This document shows, piece by piece, positions 41,988 through 52,107 of a DNA stretch of 64,000 nt (its first letter is position 1; each line of letters starts with the position of its first letter). Source of the DNA: Streptomyces sp. Root431 (GTDB lineage: Bacteria; Actinomycetota; Actinomycetes; Streptomycetales; Streptomycetaceae); assembly GCF_001426585.1 (NCBI RefSeq), contig NZ_LMEI01000013.1, positions 124,227 to 188,226 on the forward strand, read 5' to 3'. The notes beneath the pieces were generated by a model. The model was not told where the DNA came from and made no database searches. It was given only the letters and a program-made list of their open reading frames with translations. The position numbers were made by a program, and so were the translations under genes.

Positions 41988-42185
41988 TCAGAGCCTGCCG
42001 AAGCACCAGACGCCGAGGAGGAGGAAGAGCGCGCCGAAGAGGCTCGTGAACGCCACGGCCGTGCGCGGGGCGACCCCGTACGCCACGGGCGCGCGGTGCA
42101 GCGTCCGCACGGTGGTCCACACCAGCAGCGCCGCTCCGAACAGCGTGAACGCCGCTCCCGCGAAGATCGCCGGCCCGCTCTCCAT
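41988..42185 (-). CDS. Small two-helix membrane protein
   Basis: From the ATG at 42185 the product has 65 residues: MESGPAIFAGAAFTLFGAAL, a short loop with RTLHRAPVAYGV, and FTSLFGALFLLLGVWCFGRL. A longer start at 42242 adds a polar stretch with no ribosome-binding site. It lies upstream of topA on the same strand. I do not recognise a function. Confidence 0.7.
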   Translation of the reverse strand: MESGPAIFAGAAFTLFGAALLVWTTVRTLHRAPVAYGVAPRTAVAFTSLFGALFLLLGVWCFGRL

Positions 42186-42352
42186 GCCCGTACCCCGTTC
42201 CGTCCACGTGCGGTGTTCGTCTCCCGCAGCCGAGGCTGGCACCTCCGGGCATCTGTGATGCGAATTCCGGGTGAACGACGCGGACCGTCCCGTACGGTTT
42301 CACGAAGATGGCCGGTAGTGACCCACTCCTCACTCCCTCTCCTTCTCCTCCG

Positions 42353-43144
42353 TCACATCGTGTCGAGCGTGGCCCGGCGCCTGCTGCCGCGCTCGAAGGC
42401 GGCCAGCAGGGCGACGGCGAGCAGCCCCCAGCCGGCGCCCACCGCGAGCTCGGTCCCGAGCAGCGCCCCGTCCAGACCTCCGCCCGCGGTCAGCCGCCGC
42501 GCCGCGTCCGCCGCGTGCGTGAGCGGCAGCAGCTCGCCGGCGAACCGCATCCACTCCGGCAGCGACTCCCGGGGCACGGCGGCGCCCGTCAGGAGGAGGA
42601 GCACCGAACTCGCCACGTTGGACACGAGGAACACGTCGCGGAAGCGGAGCCCGAGGGCCCCCAGCGCGAGCCCGAAAGCCGAGCAGGCACCGGCGGCGGC
42701 GAGCAGCACCAGGCCGAGCGCGGGCAGCGCCCCGGCGGGCACGGGCAGCCCGAGCACGAGCGCGGCGGCGGTGAGCACGAACGCGCTGACGAACAGCCCG
42801 TTGAGGACGTACGGGAGGGCTCGTCCGGTCCAGAGCGGGACCCGGTGCCGGGGCGAGAGCAGGACGGCGCCGAGAGTCCCGTACCGCCGCTCGTTGGCGA
42901 CGGCCATCGTGCCGCCGTACACGCAGGAGGTGGAAGCTGCGAGGACGGCGTTCCCTACGAGGTGGAAACGGTCGTCGGCGACGCCCAGTTCCCGCCCGAG
43001 GAAGACAAAGAAGAAGACCTGGAGAAGCGGCCCCACCAGCAGGGTTCCGATGAACATCGGCGGGGTCGTCCAGTTGAAGAGCGCCCGGTAGGAGATCGCC
43101 CCGCCGACGACGAGGAGCCGGGCGGTGCCGGGGAAACGGAACAT
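42353..43144 (-). CDS. ABC-2 type transporter permease
   Basis: The ATG at 43144 (MFRFPGTARL) gives 263 residues with six hydrophobic segments, including FIGTLLVGPLLQVFFFVFLG and LVSNVASSVLLLLTGAAVPR, as in ABC-2/DrrB permeases. It lies 14 bp after the other permease gene. The two permeases with one ATPase form an exporter, probably for a drug or lipid. The frame is open far upstream but the first residues there are Arg-rich and not membrane-like. Confidence 0.85.
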   Translation of the reverse strand: MFRFPGTARLLVVGGAISYRALFNWTTPPMFIGTLLVGPLLQVFFFVFLGRELGVADDRFHLVGNAVLAASTSCVYGGTMAVANERRYGTLGAVLLSPRHRVPLWTGRALPYVLNGLFVSAFVLTAAALVLGLPVPAGALPALGLVLLAAAGACSAFGLALGALGLRFRDVFLVSNVASSVLLLLTGAAVPRESLPEWMRFAGELLPLTHAADAARRLTAGGGLDGALLGTELAVGAGWGLLAVALLAAFERGSRRRATLDTM

Positions 43145-43158
43145 CTCTGTCTGGCCTT

Positions 43159-43928
43159 TCAGGTGAGCGCGAGGGTGGCGGCGGCGCGCGCCCGGCGCTC
43201 CACCCGCCCGAGGACGAGGACGGCGGCCAGGGCGTATCCGGCCCCGAGGGCGACGGCGGCGAGCAGCGGCGTGAGCACGTCCCCGCCGGAGGTCGCCGCG
43301 TGCACGGCCCGCGCGCCCCAGGTGGTGGGCAGCGCCCAGGACAGCGGGTGCGTCCAGGCGGGCAGCACGGTGACGGGAACGAGGAGTCCGGACAGCAGCC
43401 AGACGGGTGTGTCCAGCGGGTTGGCCAGGGCGTTGGCGTTGCGCAGCAGGACGAACGTGGCGGCGAGGAGCAGCCCCATCATGCCGAGCGCGAGGACGCA
43501 CACGGGCACGGCGAGCAGGAAGAGCAGCGGGTGCGCGAAGTCGAGCGGGACGCCGAAGAGGACCACGCCCCACAGGACCGTGGCGCCCATCGCGTACGTG
43601 CCGATGACGGCGGTCGCGAGGGTGATCGGGAGCAGGACGAGCGCGAGCGGCGCCGGCGCGACGACCAGGGTCTCCAGCGTGCCGAGCCACCGCTGGTTCT
43701 GCACGGCACCGCCCGAACCGAAGAGCACCGAGCCCCAGATGCCCATCAGTCCGGCGCCGACGGAGGCGGTGAGCAGCCGGTCGGGGTCGCCCGCCGCCCG
43801 GAAGAGGTAGACGGCGAGGGTCGCGTAGACGAGCGGGACGAGGACGGCGAAGGTGATCTCGATCGGGGAGCGCGACATGTACGAGACGTGGGTGCGCACG
43901 CCGACGAGGATCAGCCGGAGGACGCGCC

Positions 43929-43932
<4 letters not shown>
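43159..43932 (-). CDS. ABC-2 type transporter permease
   Basis: The ATG at 43932 (MRRVLRLILVGVRTHVSYMS) gives 257 residues with six hydrophobic segments and the ABC-2 motif NPLDTPVWLLSGLLVPVTVL. It overlaps the end of the ATPase gene by 4 bp and is followed by a second permease. It is a DrrB-like half of the exporter. Confidence 0.87.
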
Positions 43933-45005
<1,073 letters not shown>

Positions 45006-45109
45006 GCGGCGGACGGTAGAAGCCGGCGGAGGGGCGCTGCCATCGATTCGGGAGCCCCCGAATCGTGCGGCGGCACGACGGCTCGGGCGACCGCCGGCAG
45101 CCCGCCCGC

Positions 45110-46114
45110 TCAGGCGACCGCGTGCAGCACGTCCTCCCCGACGAGCAGCGCGAGCAGCGACCTGCCGGTGTCCGTGAGCTGGTAGTACACCGAGCGCCCG
45201 ACCCGGTGCCGCGTGACGACACCGGCCTCCGAGAGCACCGACAGGTGTTCGGACACGGTGCTCGGCGCGAGGCCGAGCCGGTCGGCGAGCCCGGCCGTGG
45301 TGAGCGGCCCGCCCAGCTCGCGCAGGACGGCCGCGCGGCCCCGGCCGAGCATCAGGCCGAGCCGGTCCTCGGCGACGGGCTCGGGCGGTTCGCGCAGGGC
45401 GGCGGCGCCCCGGGCCTGGAAGCTGAGGGCGAAGACCTCGGGGTCGTCCGTCGAGTACAGCCGGCAGCCCTCGGCGAAGACCAGCGGCACGAGCACGAGG
45501 CGCCGCTCTCCGGGCGCGTACTCCGCGTCGATGTGCTTGGTCAGTTCGAGTACGGGGGGCTGCCACCGCCCCCGCGCCTCCAGGCCCGCGAACAGCGCGT
45601 CGACGCCCTCCGTCGCGAACGTCCTGGCCCGGACGAGCACTTCGTCCTCGACGAGCCGCCGCATCGTCGGCCAGTACGGCGCGACCGCGCCCTCCCAGTA
45701 GGCCTCGTACGCGTCGGCGAGCGCCGCGCAGGCCGCCTCCGGGTCCTTCAGGTAGGGCTGTACGAAGGGCGCGTCGGCCATGCCGGGGTAGCAGACGGCC
45801 ACCTGCTCGCGGACGAACTCCGGGGCGGTGCCCCGCAGCGCGGCCAGCTCCTCGTGGACGTTGACCGTGCCGAACGGCCGGGGCAGCAGGAAGTCGGAGT
45901 CCACGGCCCGCCCCACGGCGAACAGGTCCCACAGCGGGCGGAGCCTGTCGTCCTCCCGCCACACCTCGCGCGCCTGCCCGACCCACTCCTGGTACGGCCA
46001 GGAGGGGTGCCGGTGCGGCAGCGCGAGGTGCATCGAGCAGAACGCGTCCCGCAGCGGGCTGATCGCGATCCGGGTCGCCCCGAGCGAGGCCTCGTCCAGC
46101 TCGATCCGTATCAA
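45110..46114 (-). CDS. ArsR-type winged-helix regulator with N-terminal DUF5937-like domain
   Basis: The TTG at 46114 overlaps the methyltransferase stop (TTGA); 334 residues. The C-terminal 90 residues hold the winged helix: PLTTAGLADRLGLAPSTVSE, then VLSEAGVVTRHRVGRSVYYQ. The larger N-terminal part (about 1-240) is of the kind annotated DUF5937 and may bind a ligand. It is the first gene upstream of the ABC-2 exporter on the same strand, so it is the likely repressor of that operon. Confidence 0.82.
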   Translation of the reverse strand: MIRIELDEASLGATRIAISPLRDAFCSMHLALPHRHPSWPYQEWVGQAREVWREDDRLRPLWDLFAVGRAVDSDFLLPRPFGTVNVHEELAALRGTAPEFVREQVAVCYPGMADAPFVQPYLKDPEAACAALADAYEAYWEGAVAPYWPTMRRLVEDEVLVRARTFATEGVDALFAGLEARGRWQPPVLELTKHIDAEYAPGERRLVLVPLVFAEGCRLYSTDDPEVFALSFQARGAAALREPPEPVAEDRLGLMLGRGRAAVLRELGGPLTTAGLADRLGLAPSTVSEHLSVLSEAGVVTRHRVGRSVYYQLTDTGRSLLALLVGEDVLHAVA

Positions 46115-47679
46115 GCGAGGCTCTCCTCGCCGTGCGCCCCGGGCGTCTCGCCGACGGGCAGCAGGAAGCCCTCCTCGACGAGCAGCCGGATCGCCTGCGG
46201 GGTGCGGTCCCGCAGTATCACCGGGTCCTCCCCCATCAGCTGCCCGATCGCGTCGAGGATGCGGCCGGCGCTGAGGGTGCCGTCGCACACGCCGGCGAAC
46301 CCGGCGCCGACGTGGTCGACCCTGGTGGCCCGGCGCATGCCGCGGTTCTGCCGGAGCACGACGTGCTCGGGGTCCTCGGCACCCGGCAGCCCGACCTGCT
46401 CCTGCATGACCTCGGGCGCGAGCGTGAAGCGGTCGGCGAGAAGCGCGGCGTCGTCGTGGGACCGCAGGTAGTCCTGGCGCTCGAAGTGGGCGCGGATGGT
46501 GGCGCCGAGGGGCTGCTCGACCGGGTGCGGCCACTCCTCGACGAGGATCGAGGGCTCGGTCTCGCCGGCCTCCACCGCGGCGTTCCGCCGGATCGTGATC
46601 CAGCCGAAGCCGATGGCCTTGGTCTTGCGGGCCTCGAACTCGTCGAGCCAGCGCCCGTACGCGAGCCGGTACTCGTCCGGGTCGCCGCGGTGGTCGCCGC
46701 TGTCCCGCAGCCAGAGCTCGGTGTACTGGGTGACGTCCTGGACCTCGCGCTGCACGATCCAGGCGTCGCAGCCGCGCGGCACCCAGGACCGCAGCCGGTC
46801 CTGCCAGTCCTCGCCCTCCACGTGCTGCCAGTTGGCGAGGAACTGGGCGTATCCGCCGTCGTTGAGCCGCTCGCCCGCCTCCTGCACGAGCGTGCGGCAC
46901 AGGTCGTCGCCGCCCATCCCGCCGTCCCGGTAGGTGAGCGCGGCGCCGGGGGAGATCACGAACGGCGGGTTGGAGACGATCAGGTCGTACGTGTCGCCGT
47001 CGACCGGCTCGAAGAGCGAGCCTTCGAGCAGCTCGGCCTCCCGGGCCCCGGAGAGCGCGAGCGTGAGCCGGGTGAAGTCCAGGGCTCGCGGGTTGAGGTC
47101 GGTGGCGGTGACCAGGGTGGCGTGCTGGGCGGCGTGCAGCGCCTGGATGCCGGAGCCGGTGCCGAGGTCGAGCGCGGCGGACACCGGCGTGCGGACGGTG
47201 ATCCCGGCGAGCGTGGTGGAGGCGCCGCCGACGCCGAGGACGACGCCCTCGGCCTTCTTCCCGATGCCGCCGGCGCCGCCGACGGCGCAGCCGAGGTCGG
47301 AGACGATAAACCAGTTCCCGCCGTCCTCGCCGCCGTAGGGCCGGACGTCGACCGTGGCGAGCACGGCGTCGTCCTCGCGGATCACCCAGCCGTCGGCGAG
47401 GGCCTCGTCGAGCGGGAGCGCGGCGGCGGCGCTCCCGTACGGGACGGCCCGCTGGAGCAGGAAGAGCCGGACGAGGGTCTCCAGCGGCGAGTCGCCGCGG
47501 GTGGCACGCAGGGCGGGCACGGTCTCGCTGCGGGCGAGCGCCGCGTAGGCGGGGGCGCCGAGCAGGTCGAGCAGGCCGTCGGCGGTGTAGTCGGCGGCGA
47601 GCAGTGCCTCGCGCAGACGGTCGGCGTGCGCGGGCACCGGGAGGCGGGGGGGCAGGCTGGTCGTACTCACGGATCCCAT
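46111..47679 (-). CDS. SAM-dependent methyltransferase (HemK/PrmC-like NPPF type)
   Basis: The start is uncertain among 47700, 47679 and GTG 47670; from 47679 it has 522 residues. The core shows motif I ALDLGTGSGIQAL, then ATDLNPRALDF and the NPPF motif in VSNPPFVIS, typical of N5-glutamine or exocyclic amino methyltransferases. The N-terminal about 100 residues form a helical substrate-binding part, and the C-terminal about 180 residues resemble a winged-helix extension. Its target is unknown, possibly RNA or a release-factor-like protein. A lipoprotein gene lies downstream relative to the window, upstream in transcription. Confidence 0.85.
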   Translation of the reverse strand: MGSVSTTSLPPRLPVPAHADRLREALLAADYTADGLLDLLGAPAYAALARSETVPALRATRGDSPLETLVRLFLLQRAVPYGSAAAALPLDEALADGWVIREDDAVLATVDVRPYGGEDGGNWFIVSDLGCAVGGAGGIGKKAEGVVLGVGGASTTLAGITVRTPVSAALDLGTGSGIQALHAAQHATLVTATDLNPRALDFTRLTLALSGAREAELLEGSLFEPVDGDTYDLIVSNPPFVISPGAALTYRDGGMGGDDLCRTLVQEAGERLNDGGYAQFLANWQHVEGEDWQDRLRSWVPRGCDAWIVQREVQDVTQYTELWLRDSGDHRGDPDEYRLAYGRWLDEFEARKTKAIGFGWITIRRNAAVEAGETEPSILVEEWPHPVEQPLGATIRAHFERQDYLRSHDDAALLADRFTLAPEVMQEQVGLPGAEDPEHVVLRQNRGMRRATRVDHVGAGFAGVCDGTLSAGRILDAIGQLMGEDPVILRDRTPQAIRLLVEEGFLLPVGETPGAHGEESLA

Positions 47680-47756
47680 TGTGACGGCCGCCACCGACAT
47701 CCGGGCGGCCGACCCGGCGGCAGGCGGCCGATCGCCGCCGCCGGGGTGGGGACGAC

Positions 47757-48476
47757 CTACTCCGAGGACTTCTTGGTGGGCTTGGCGGAGGCCTTCTTGC
47801 TCGGCCCGGAGGAGTCCGAGCCGGAGTCGGAGCCGGCGTCCGTGCCGGCGTCCGCGTCCGAGCCCTTGTCCGAGGAGGTCGAGCCGGGCTTCGGCGAGGC
47901 CGTGGCCGATCCGGAGGTCTTCGGCGGGACCGAGGCGGTGGGCTTCTGGCAGCCGGGCTGCTTGGCCATCGCCTGGCCCAGCTCGCCCTCCTCCAGCTTG
48001 GCCAGCGCCGCCTGGTCCATCTTCTCGATCTTGGTCAGCCCGTCGGCGACGTCCTGGAGGCCGTCGGCGAACTTCTGCTGGTTGGCCGGGTCGAGCGCGT
48101 CGACTTCCTTCTTGAGCCCCTCGTAGGCCACCGCGGTGGCGTTGAGCTCCTTGATCGCGTCCTGCTGGACCTTCGCGCCGTTCTCGACGGGCGGGGCCCC
48201 GGCGGCCTCGACGGCCTTGGCGAGGGCGCGGTCGGCGTTGGCGATGTCCTGGAACGCCTTCGAGTCGGCGGCCTGGATCTCGGCCGGCTTGCTGTCGGCG
48301 GCCGTCGAGATGATGATCTGGTGGGCGTTGGCCCGCTTCTGGATCTGAGGCTTCGCCTGGTCGCAGAACGTCTTCGCCCAGTCCTCCACCTTGTTGCCCT
48401 CGTCGTCGCTGCAACCGGACAGCACGAGCATCAGCACCGCGCCGCCGGACAGTGCGGCCGCAAGCTTCTTGTTCAC
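47757..48476 (-). CDS. Small secreted lipoprotein
   Basis: The GTG at 48476 follows GGAAGGGA; 239 residues. The signal VNKKLAAALSGGAVLMLVLS ends in lipobox LSGC (Cys22). The mature part is helical (about 30-170), with two more cysteines, and the last about 60 residues are a Ser/Lys/Asp-rich disordered tail. No catalytic motif is visible. Its role in the envelope is unknown. Confidence 0.85.
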   Translation of the reverse strand: MNKKLAAALSGGAVLMLVLSGCSDDEGNKVEDWAKTFCDQAKPQIQKRANAHQIIISTAADSKPAEIQAADSKAFQDIANADRALAKAVEAAGAPPVENGAKVQQDAIKELNATAVAYEGLKKEVDALDPANQQKFADGLQDVADGLTKIEKMDQAALAKLEEGELGQAMAKQPGCQKPTASVPPKTSGSATASPKPGSTSSDKGSDADAGTDAGSDSGSDSSGPSKKASAKPTKKSSE

Positions 48477-48594
48477 CGGATCGGTCCCTTCCAAGGCTCT
48501 CGGCCCCGGAACATACACGCCGAACGGGCTACTTCCACCTTTCGTGGGAGGGATTCATCCCACAATGCAGTCGTTTGAACCAAGCGAGAACGCT

Positions 48595-48619
48595 CCCCGG
48601 ACGCCTCCGGCGCCCGGGG
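48595..48619 (-). terminator. Hairpin after hppA
   Basis: CCCCGG-A-CGCC pairs with GGCG-C-CCGGGG across loop TCC, with one A-C mismatch. It starts 19 bp after the hppA stop and lies before the lipoprotein gene. Confidence 0.6.
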
Positions 48620-48637
48620 AATGAGACGGACGACACG

Positions 48638-50965
48638 TCAGGAGACGGTCACCGAACGCCGCTTGGAGACCCGGACCGCGACGACCACGACGAGGACCGC
48701 GAGCCCCGCGACCGCCGCCCGCAGCCAGTCGCTTGCGTCGTCCCCGTAACCGAACTTCACGACCGCCGGGGCGATCAGCAGCGCGACCAGGTTCATCACC
48801 TTCAGGAGCGGGTTGATCGCCGGGCCCGCCGTGTCCTTGAAGGGGTCGCCGACGGTGTCCCCGATGACGGTCGCCGCGTGCGCCTCGCTGCCCTTGCCTC
48901 CGTGGTTGCCGTCCTCGACCAGCTTCTTCGCGTTGTCCCACGCGCCACCGGAGTTGGCGAGGAAGACCGCCATCAGGGCGCCCGTGCCGATCGCCCCGGC
49001 GAGGTACGCGCCGAGCGGGCCGACACCGAGCGCGAAGCCGACCGCGATCGGGGCCGTCACGGCGAGCAGCCCGGGCGTGGCGAGTTCGCGCAGCGCGTCC
49101 TTGGTGCAGATGTCGACGACCCGTCCGTACTCGGGCTTCTCGGCGTACGTCATGATTCCGGGGTGCTCGCGGAACTGCCGCCGCACCTCGTACACCACCG
49201 AACCGGCGGACCGGGACACCGCGTTGATCGCGAGTCCGGAGAACAGGAACACGACCGACGCGCCGAGGATAAGCCCGAAGAGGTTGTTGGGCTGAGAGAT
49301 GTCCATCGAGAGCGTCAGCAGGTCCGCCGCCCCGCCGATCGCGCCGACCCCGCCGGCCTCGGCGACCGCCGTCGCGATGGCGTCCCGGTACGAGCCGAAG
49401 AGCGCCGCGGCCGCCAGGACGGCGGTGGCGATGGCGATGCCCTTGGTGATGGCCTTCGTCGTGTTGCCGACGGCGTCGAGGTCGGTGAGGACCTGCGCGC
49501 CCGCGCCCCGCACGTCCCCGGACATCTCCGCGATGCCCTGCGCGTTGTCGGAGACCGGGCCGAAGGTGTCCATGGCGACGATCACGCCGACGGTGGTGAG
49601 CAGGCCCGTCCCGGCGAGGGCGACCGCGAACAGCGCCAGCATGATCGAGGCGCCGCCGAGCAGGAACGCGCCGTACACGGCGAGCCCGATCAGCAGGGCC
49701 GTGTAGACGGCGGACTCCAGGCCGAGCGCCACGCCCGCGAGGACGACGGTGGCGGGTCCGGTCAGCGAGGACTTGCCGATGTCCCGCACCGGCCGCCGGC
49801 CCGTCTCGGTGAAGTAGCCGGTGAGCTGCTGGATGAGCGCGGCGAGGACGATGCCGATGGCGACCGCGACGAGGGCGAGCACCCGCGGGTCGCCGCCGTG
49901 GCCGGGGATGCCGGGCTCGGTGACGCCCTCGAGCTCGGCGTACGAGGACGGCAGGTACGTGAAGGAGGCGACGGCGACCAGCACGAGCGAGATGGTCGCC
50001 GAGAGGAAGAAGCCCCGGTTGATCGCGCTCATCCCGCTGCGGTCGGCGCGCCGCGGGGCGACCGCGAAGATGCCGATGACCGCCGTGACCACGCCGATGG
50101 CCGGCACGATCAGCGGGAACGCGAGGCCGTAGTCGCCGAAGGCGGCCTTGCCGAGGATGAGCGCCGCGACCAGCGTCACCGCGTACGACTCGAAGAGGTC
50201 GGCGGCCATCCCCGCGCAGTCGCCGACGTTGTCGCCCACGTTGTCGGCGATGGTGGCGGCATTGCGCGCGTCGTCCTCGGGGATACCCTGCTCGACCTTG
50301 CCGACCAGGTCGGCGCCGACGTCGGCGGCCTTGGTGAAGATGCCGCCGCCCACCCTCATGAACATCGCGATGAGCGCGGCGCCGAGACCGAAACCCTCCA
50401 GGACCTTCGGCGCGTCGGCGGCGTAGACGAGGACGACGCAGGAGGCCCCGAGCAGTCCGAGGCCGACGGTGAACATACCGACGACCCCGCCCGTACGGAA
50501 GGCGATCCGCATGGCCCGGTGCGCGACCTCGGTGAGGTCCTTCTCCGGTTCGCCCGGTGCCGGGGTGGCCTCCCTGGCCGCGGCGGCGACCCGCACGTTG
50601 GCCCGGACGGCGAGGCGCATGCCGACGTATCCGGTGACCGCCGAGAAGAGCGCCCCGACCAGGAAGAACAGGGACCGCCCCGCGCGCTGCGACCAGTCGT
50701 CGGCGGGCAGCAGCATCAGCAGGAAGAACACGGCGACCGCGAAGACGGCGAGGGTGCGCAGCTGCCGCGCGAGATAGGCGTTCGCGCCCTCCTGTACGGC
50801 GGCGGCGATCTCCTTCATCTTCTCGGTGCCCTCGCCTGCCGCGAGCACCTGCCGGACGAGGAGCTGGGCGACGACCAGCGCGCCGAGGGCGATGGCCGCG
50901 ACGACGACCACGATCGTCCGGTTCCCGCTCGTGAGCACCGCCGCGGCGAGCGAAGTGGGGTCCAT
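48638..50965 (-). CDS. hppA: Membrane H+-translocating pyrophosphatase
   Basis: The 775-residue protein has about 16 hydrophobic helices and the family signatures DVGADLVGKVE, DNVGDNVGDCAGMAADLFE and, near the end, AHAATVIGDTVGDPFKDTAG. GNTTKAITKG carries lysine where K+-dependent enzymes have alanine, which predicts the K+-independent proton-pumping class. It couples pyrophosphate hydrolysis to proton export. It is transcribed alone from a promoter region with 24-bp repeats. The ATG at 50965 fits the normal N-terminus. Confidence 0.96.
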   Translation of the reverse strand: MDPTSLAAAVLTSGNRTIVVVVAAIALGALVVAQLLVRQVLAAGEGTEKMKEIAAAVQEGANAYLARQLRTLAVFAVAVFFLLMLLPADDWSQRAGRSLFFLVGALFSAVTGYVGMRLAVRANVRVAAAAREATPAPGEPEKDLTEVAHRAMRIAFRTGGVVGMFTVGLGLLGASCVVLVYAADAPKVLEGFGLGAALIAMFMRVGGGIFTKAADVGADLVGKVEQGIPEDDARNAATIADNVGDNVGDCAGMAADLFESYAVTLVAALILGKAAFGDYGLAFPLIVPAIGVVTAVIGIFAVAPRRADRSGMSAINRGFFLSATISLVLVAVASFTYLPSSYAELEGVTEPGIPGHGGDPRVLALVAVAIGIVLAALIQQLTGYFTETGRRPVRDIGKSSLTGPATVVLAGVALGLESAVYTALLIGLAVYGAFLLGGASIMLALFAVALAGTGLLTTVGVIVAMDTFGPVSDNAQGIAEMSGDVRGAGAQVLTDLDAVGNTTKAITKGIAIATAVLAAAALFGSYRDAIATAVAEAGGVGAIGGAADLLTLSMDISQPNNLFGLILGASVVFLFSGLAINAVSRSAGSVVYEVRRQFREHPGIMTYAEKPEYGRVVDICTKDALRELATPGLLAVTAPIAVGFALGVGPLGAYLAGAIGTGALMAVFLANSGGAWDNAKKLVEDGNHGGKGSEAHAATVIGDTVGDPFKDTAGPAINPLLKVMNLVALLIAPAVVKFGYGDDASDWLRAAVAGLAVLVVVVAVRVSKRRSVTVS

Positions 50966-51044
50966 GGGGACGGATCATAAAGAGACGAAGCGGTACATAC
51001 GGGGACCCTGCGGGGCCACCGCGCGGATGCACCAATCCGGGCGG

Positions 51045-51135
51045 CCGCACGAACCGGCGGGGGAGCGGCCGTACCAACCGGCGGAAGAGCGGGCGCACGA
51101 ACCGGCGGAAGAGCGGCCTCACGAGCCGGCGGGGC
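51045..51135. repeat. 24-bp tandem repeats upstream of hppA
   Basis: Nearly four units share the pattern CGCACGAACCGGCGGAAGAG with small changes at 51045, 51069, 51093 and 51117. They lie 80-170 bp before the hppA start and after the hairpin at 51139-51175. The period is a multiple of three, but no gene is convincing on either strand. Confidence 0.85.
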
Positions 51136-51138
51136 AAA

Positions 51139-51175
51139 CGAGAAGAGGCCCTGCTCAGGGCAGGGCCTCTTCTCG
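51139..51175 (-). terminator. 16-bp perfect hairpin after the anti-sigma gene
   Basis: CGAGAAGAGGCCCTGC and its exact complement flank loop TCAGG, 25 bp beyond the stop of the anti-sigma gene. It probably ends the bldG operon. Confidence 0.85.
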
Positions 51176-51200
51176 TCGCGCGTGTAAGGGTCGGGCGACG

Positions 51201-51659
51201 TCAGGACAGGACGTCCGCCGGGCTGGTCGGCCAGCTCATGCGGATGGTGCCGCCGTCCTCGCCGGCGCTCACCTCGACGTCGTCGACGAGCCCGCGGATC
51301 ACCGCGAGACCCATCTCGTCCTCGCCGTCGGCGTCGTCGAAGTCGTCGGCCGGAGCCGAGGACCGCGCACCGGGCACACCGGCGGCATCAGCCGCCGCCA
51401 CGCCCGCGCCCGGCACCTCGTCGCCGACCTCGATGGAGAAGGTCTTCTCCTCCTCGGTCAGCACGACCCTGATGGGGGTCGTGACGCCGTTGCTGCGATG
51501 CAGCCCGACCGCACGGGAACAGGCCTCACCGACGGCGAGACGCACCTCGTCGAGGACCGCCTCGTCCACCCCGGCCCTGCGGGCGACCGCGGCCGCCACC
51601 AGGCGGGCCGTACGGACGTGCTCGGGCTGAGCGCTGAATCGGAGTTCAACGGTGGCCAT
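51201..51659 (-). CDS. RsbW-type anti-sigma factor (ATP-binding)
   Basis: This 152-residue GHKL-fold protein has N-box-like residues in LDEVRLAVGEACSRAVGLHR and a G-box region EMGLAVIRGLVDDVEV. An acidic, Asp-rich stretch (DDFDDADGEDE) precedes the G box. It lies 14 bp after bldG in the same operon, matching the anti-sigma partner of BldG in S. coelicolor. It would phosphorylate BldG and bind a sigma factor when BldG is phosphorylated. Confidence 0.9.
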   Translation of the reverse strand: MATVELRFSAQPEHVRTARLVAAAVARRAGVDEAVLDEVRLAVGEACSRAVGLHRSNGVTTPIRVVLTEEEKTFSIEVGDEVPGAGVAAADAAGVPGARSSAPADDFDDADGEDEMGLAVIRGLVDDVEVSAGEDGGTIRMSWPTSPADVLS

Positions 51660-51673
51660 GCGATCCCCCTGGG

Positions 51674-52027
51674 TCAGTCGACCGCGTTGACGGCCTCGTC
51701 GACCGACGTGTGGATCGGGAACACCTTGGTGAGCCCAGTGATCCGGAAGATCTTCAGAATGCGCTCCTGGTTGCAGACCAGACGCAGTGAGCCCTCGTGC
51801 GCACGGACGCGCTTCAGGCCACCGACGAGCACACCCAGGCCGGTGGAGTCGAGGAAGTCCACGCCCTCCATGTCGACAACCAGGTGGTAGCTGCCGTCGT
51901 TCACCAACTCGACCAACTGCTCGCGCAGCTTGGGCGCGGTATACACATCAATCTCGCCACCGACCTCGACGACCGTACGGTCACCACCAGCGCCGGACAC
52001 ATTGCGAGTCGACAGGGACAGGTCCAC
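51674..52027 (-). CDS. bldG: Anti-sigma factor antagonist BldG
   Basis: The GTG at 52027 follows GGAGGATCC; 117 residues. The STAS domain includes VDFLDSTGLGVLVGG, with the phospho-acceptor at Ser61. Compared with the 113-residue S. coelicolor protein as I remember it, residues near 10-15 (VSGAGG) carry about four extra positions, which shifts the serine from 57. BldG is needed for aerial growth and antibiotic production in Streptomyces. The 80 bp before it must hold the promoter and is shared with the divergent helicase gene. Confidence 0.95.
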   Translation of the reverse strand: MDLSLSTRNVSGAGGDRTVVEVGGEIDVYTAPKLREQLVELVNDGSYHLVVDMEGVDFLDSTGLGVLVGGLKRVRAHEGSLRLVCNQERILKIFRITGLTKVFPIHTSVDEAVNAVD

Positions 52028-52107
52028 GGATCCTCCAGCACCTTGCTATCGGGCGATCGCCCCCTCGGGCCTCCCGGGCGGAGCCAGGGAACTGATCGCC
52101 AGCCGCA

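Noticed and set aside
48452..50980. Long forward frame opposite hppA
   Set aside because: The opposite strand carries all pyrophosphatase signatures; the forward product is Asp/Arg/Gly-rich noise.
51045..51135. Possible CRISPR array or coding repeat
   Set aside because: 24-bp units are directly adjacent without spacers, and no start or ribosome-binding site supports a gene.
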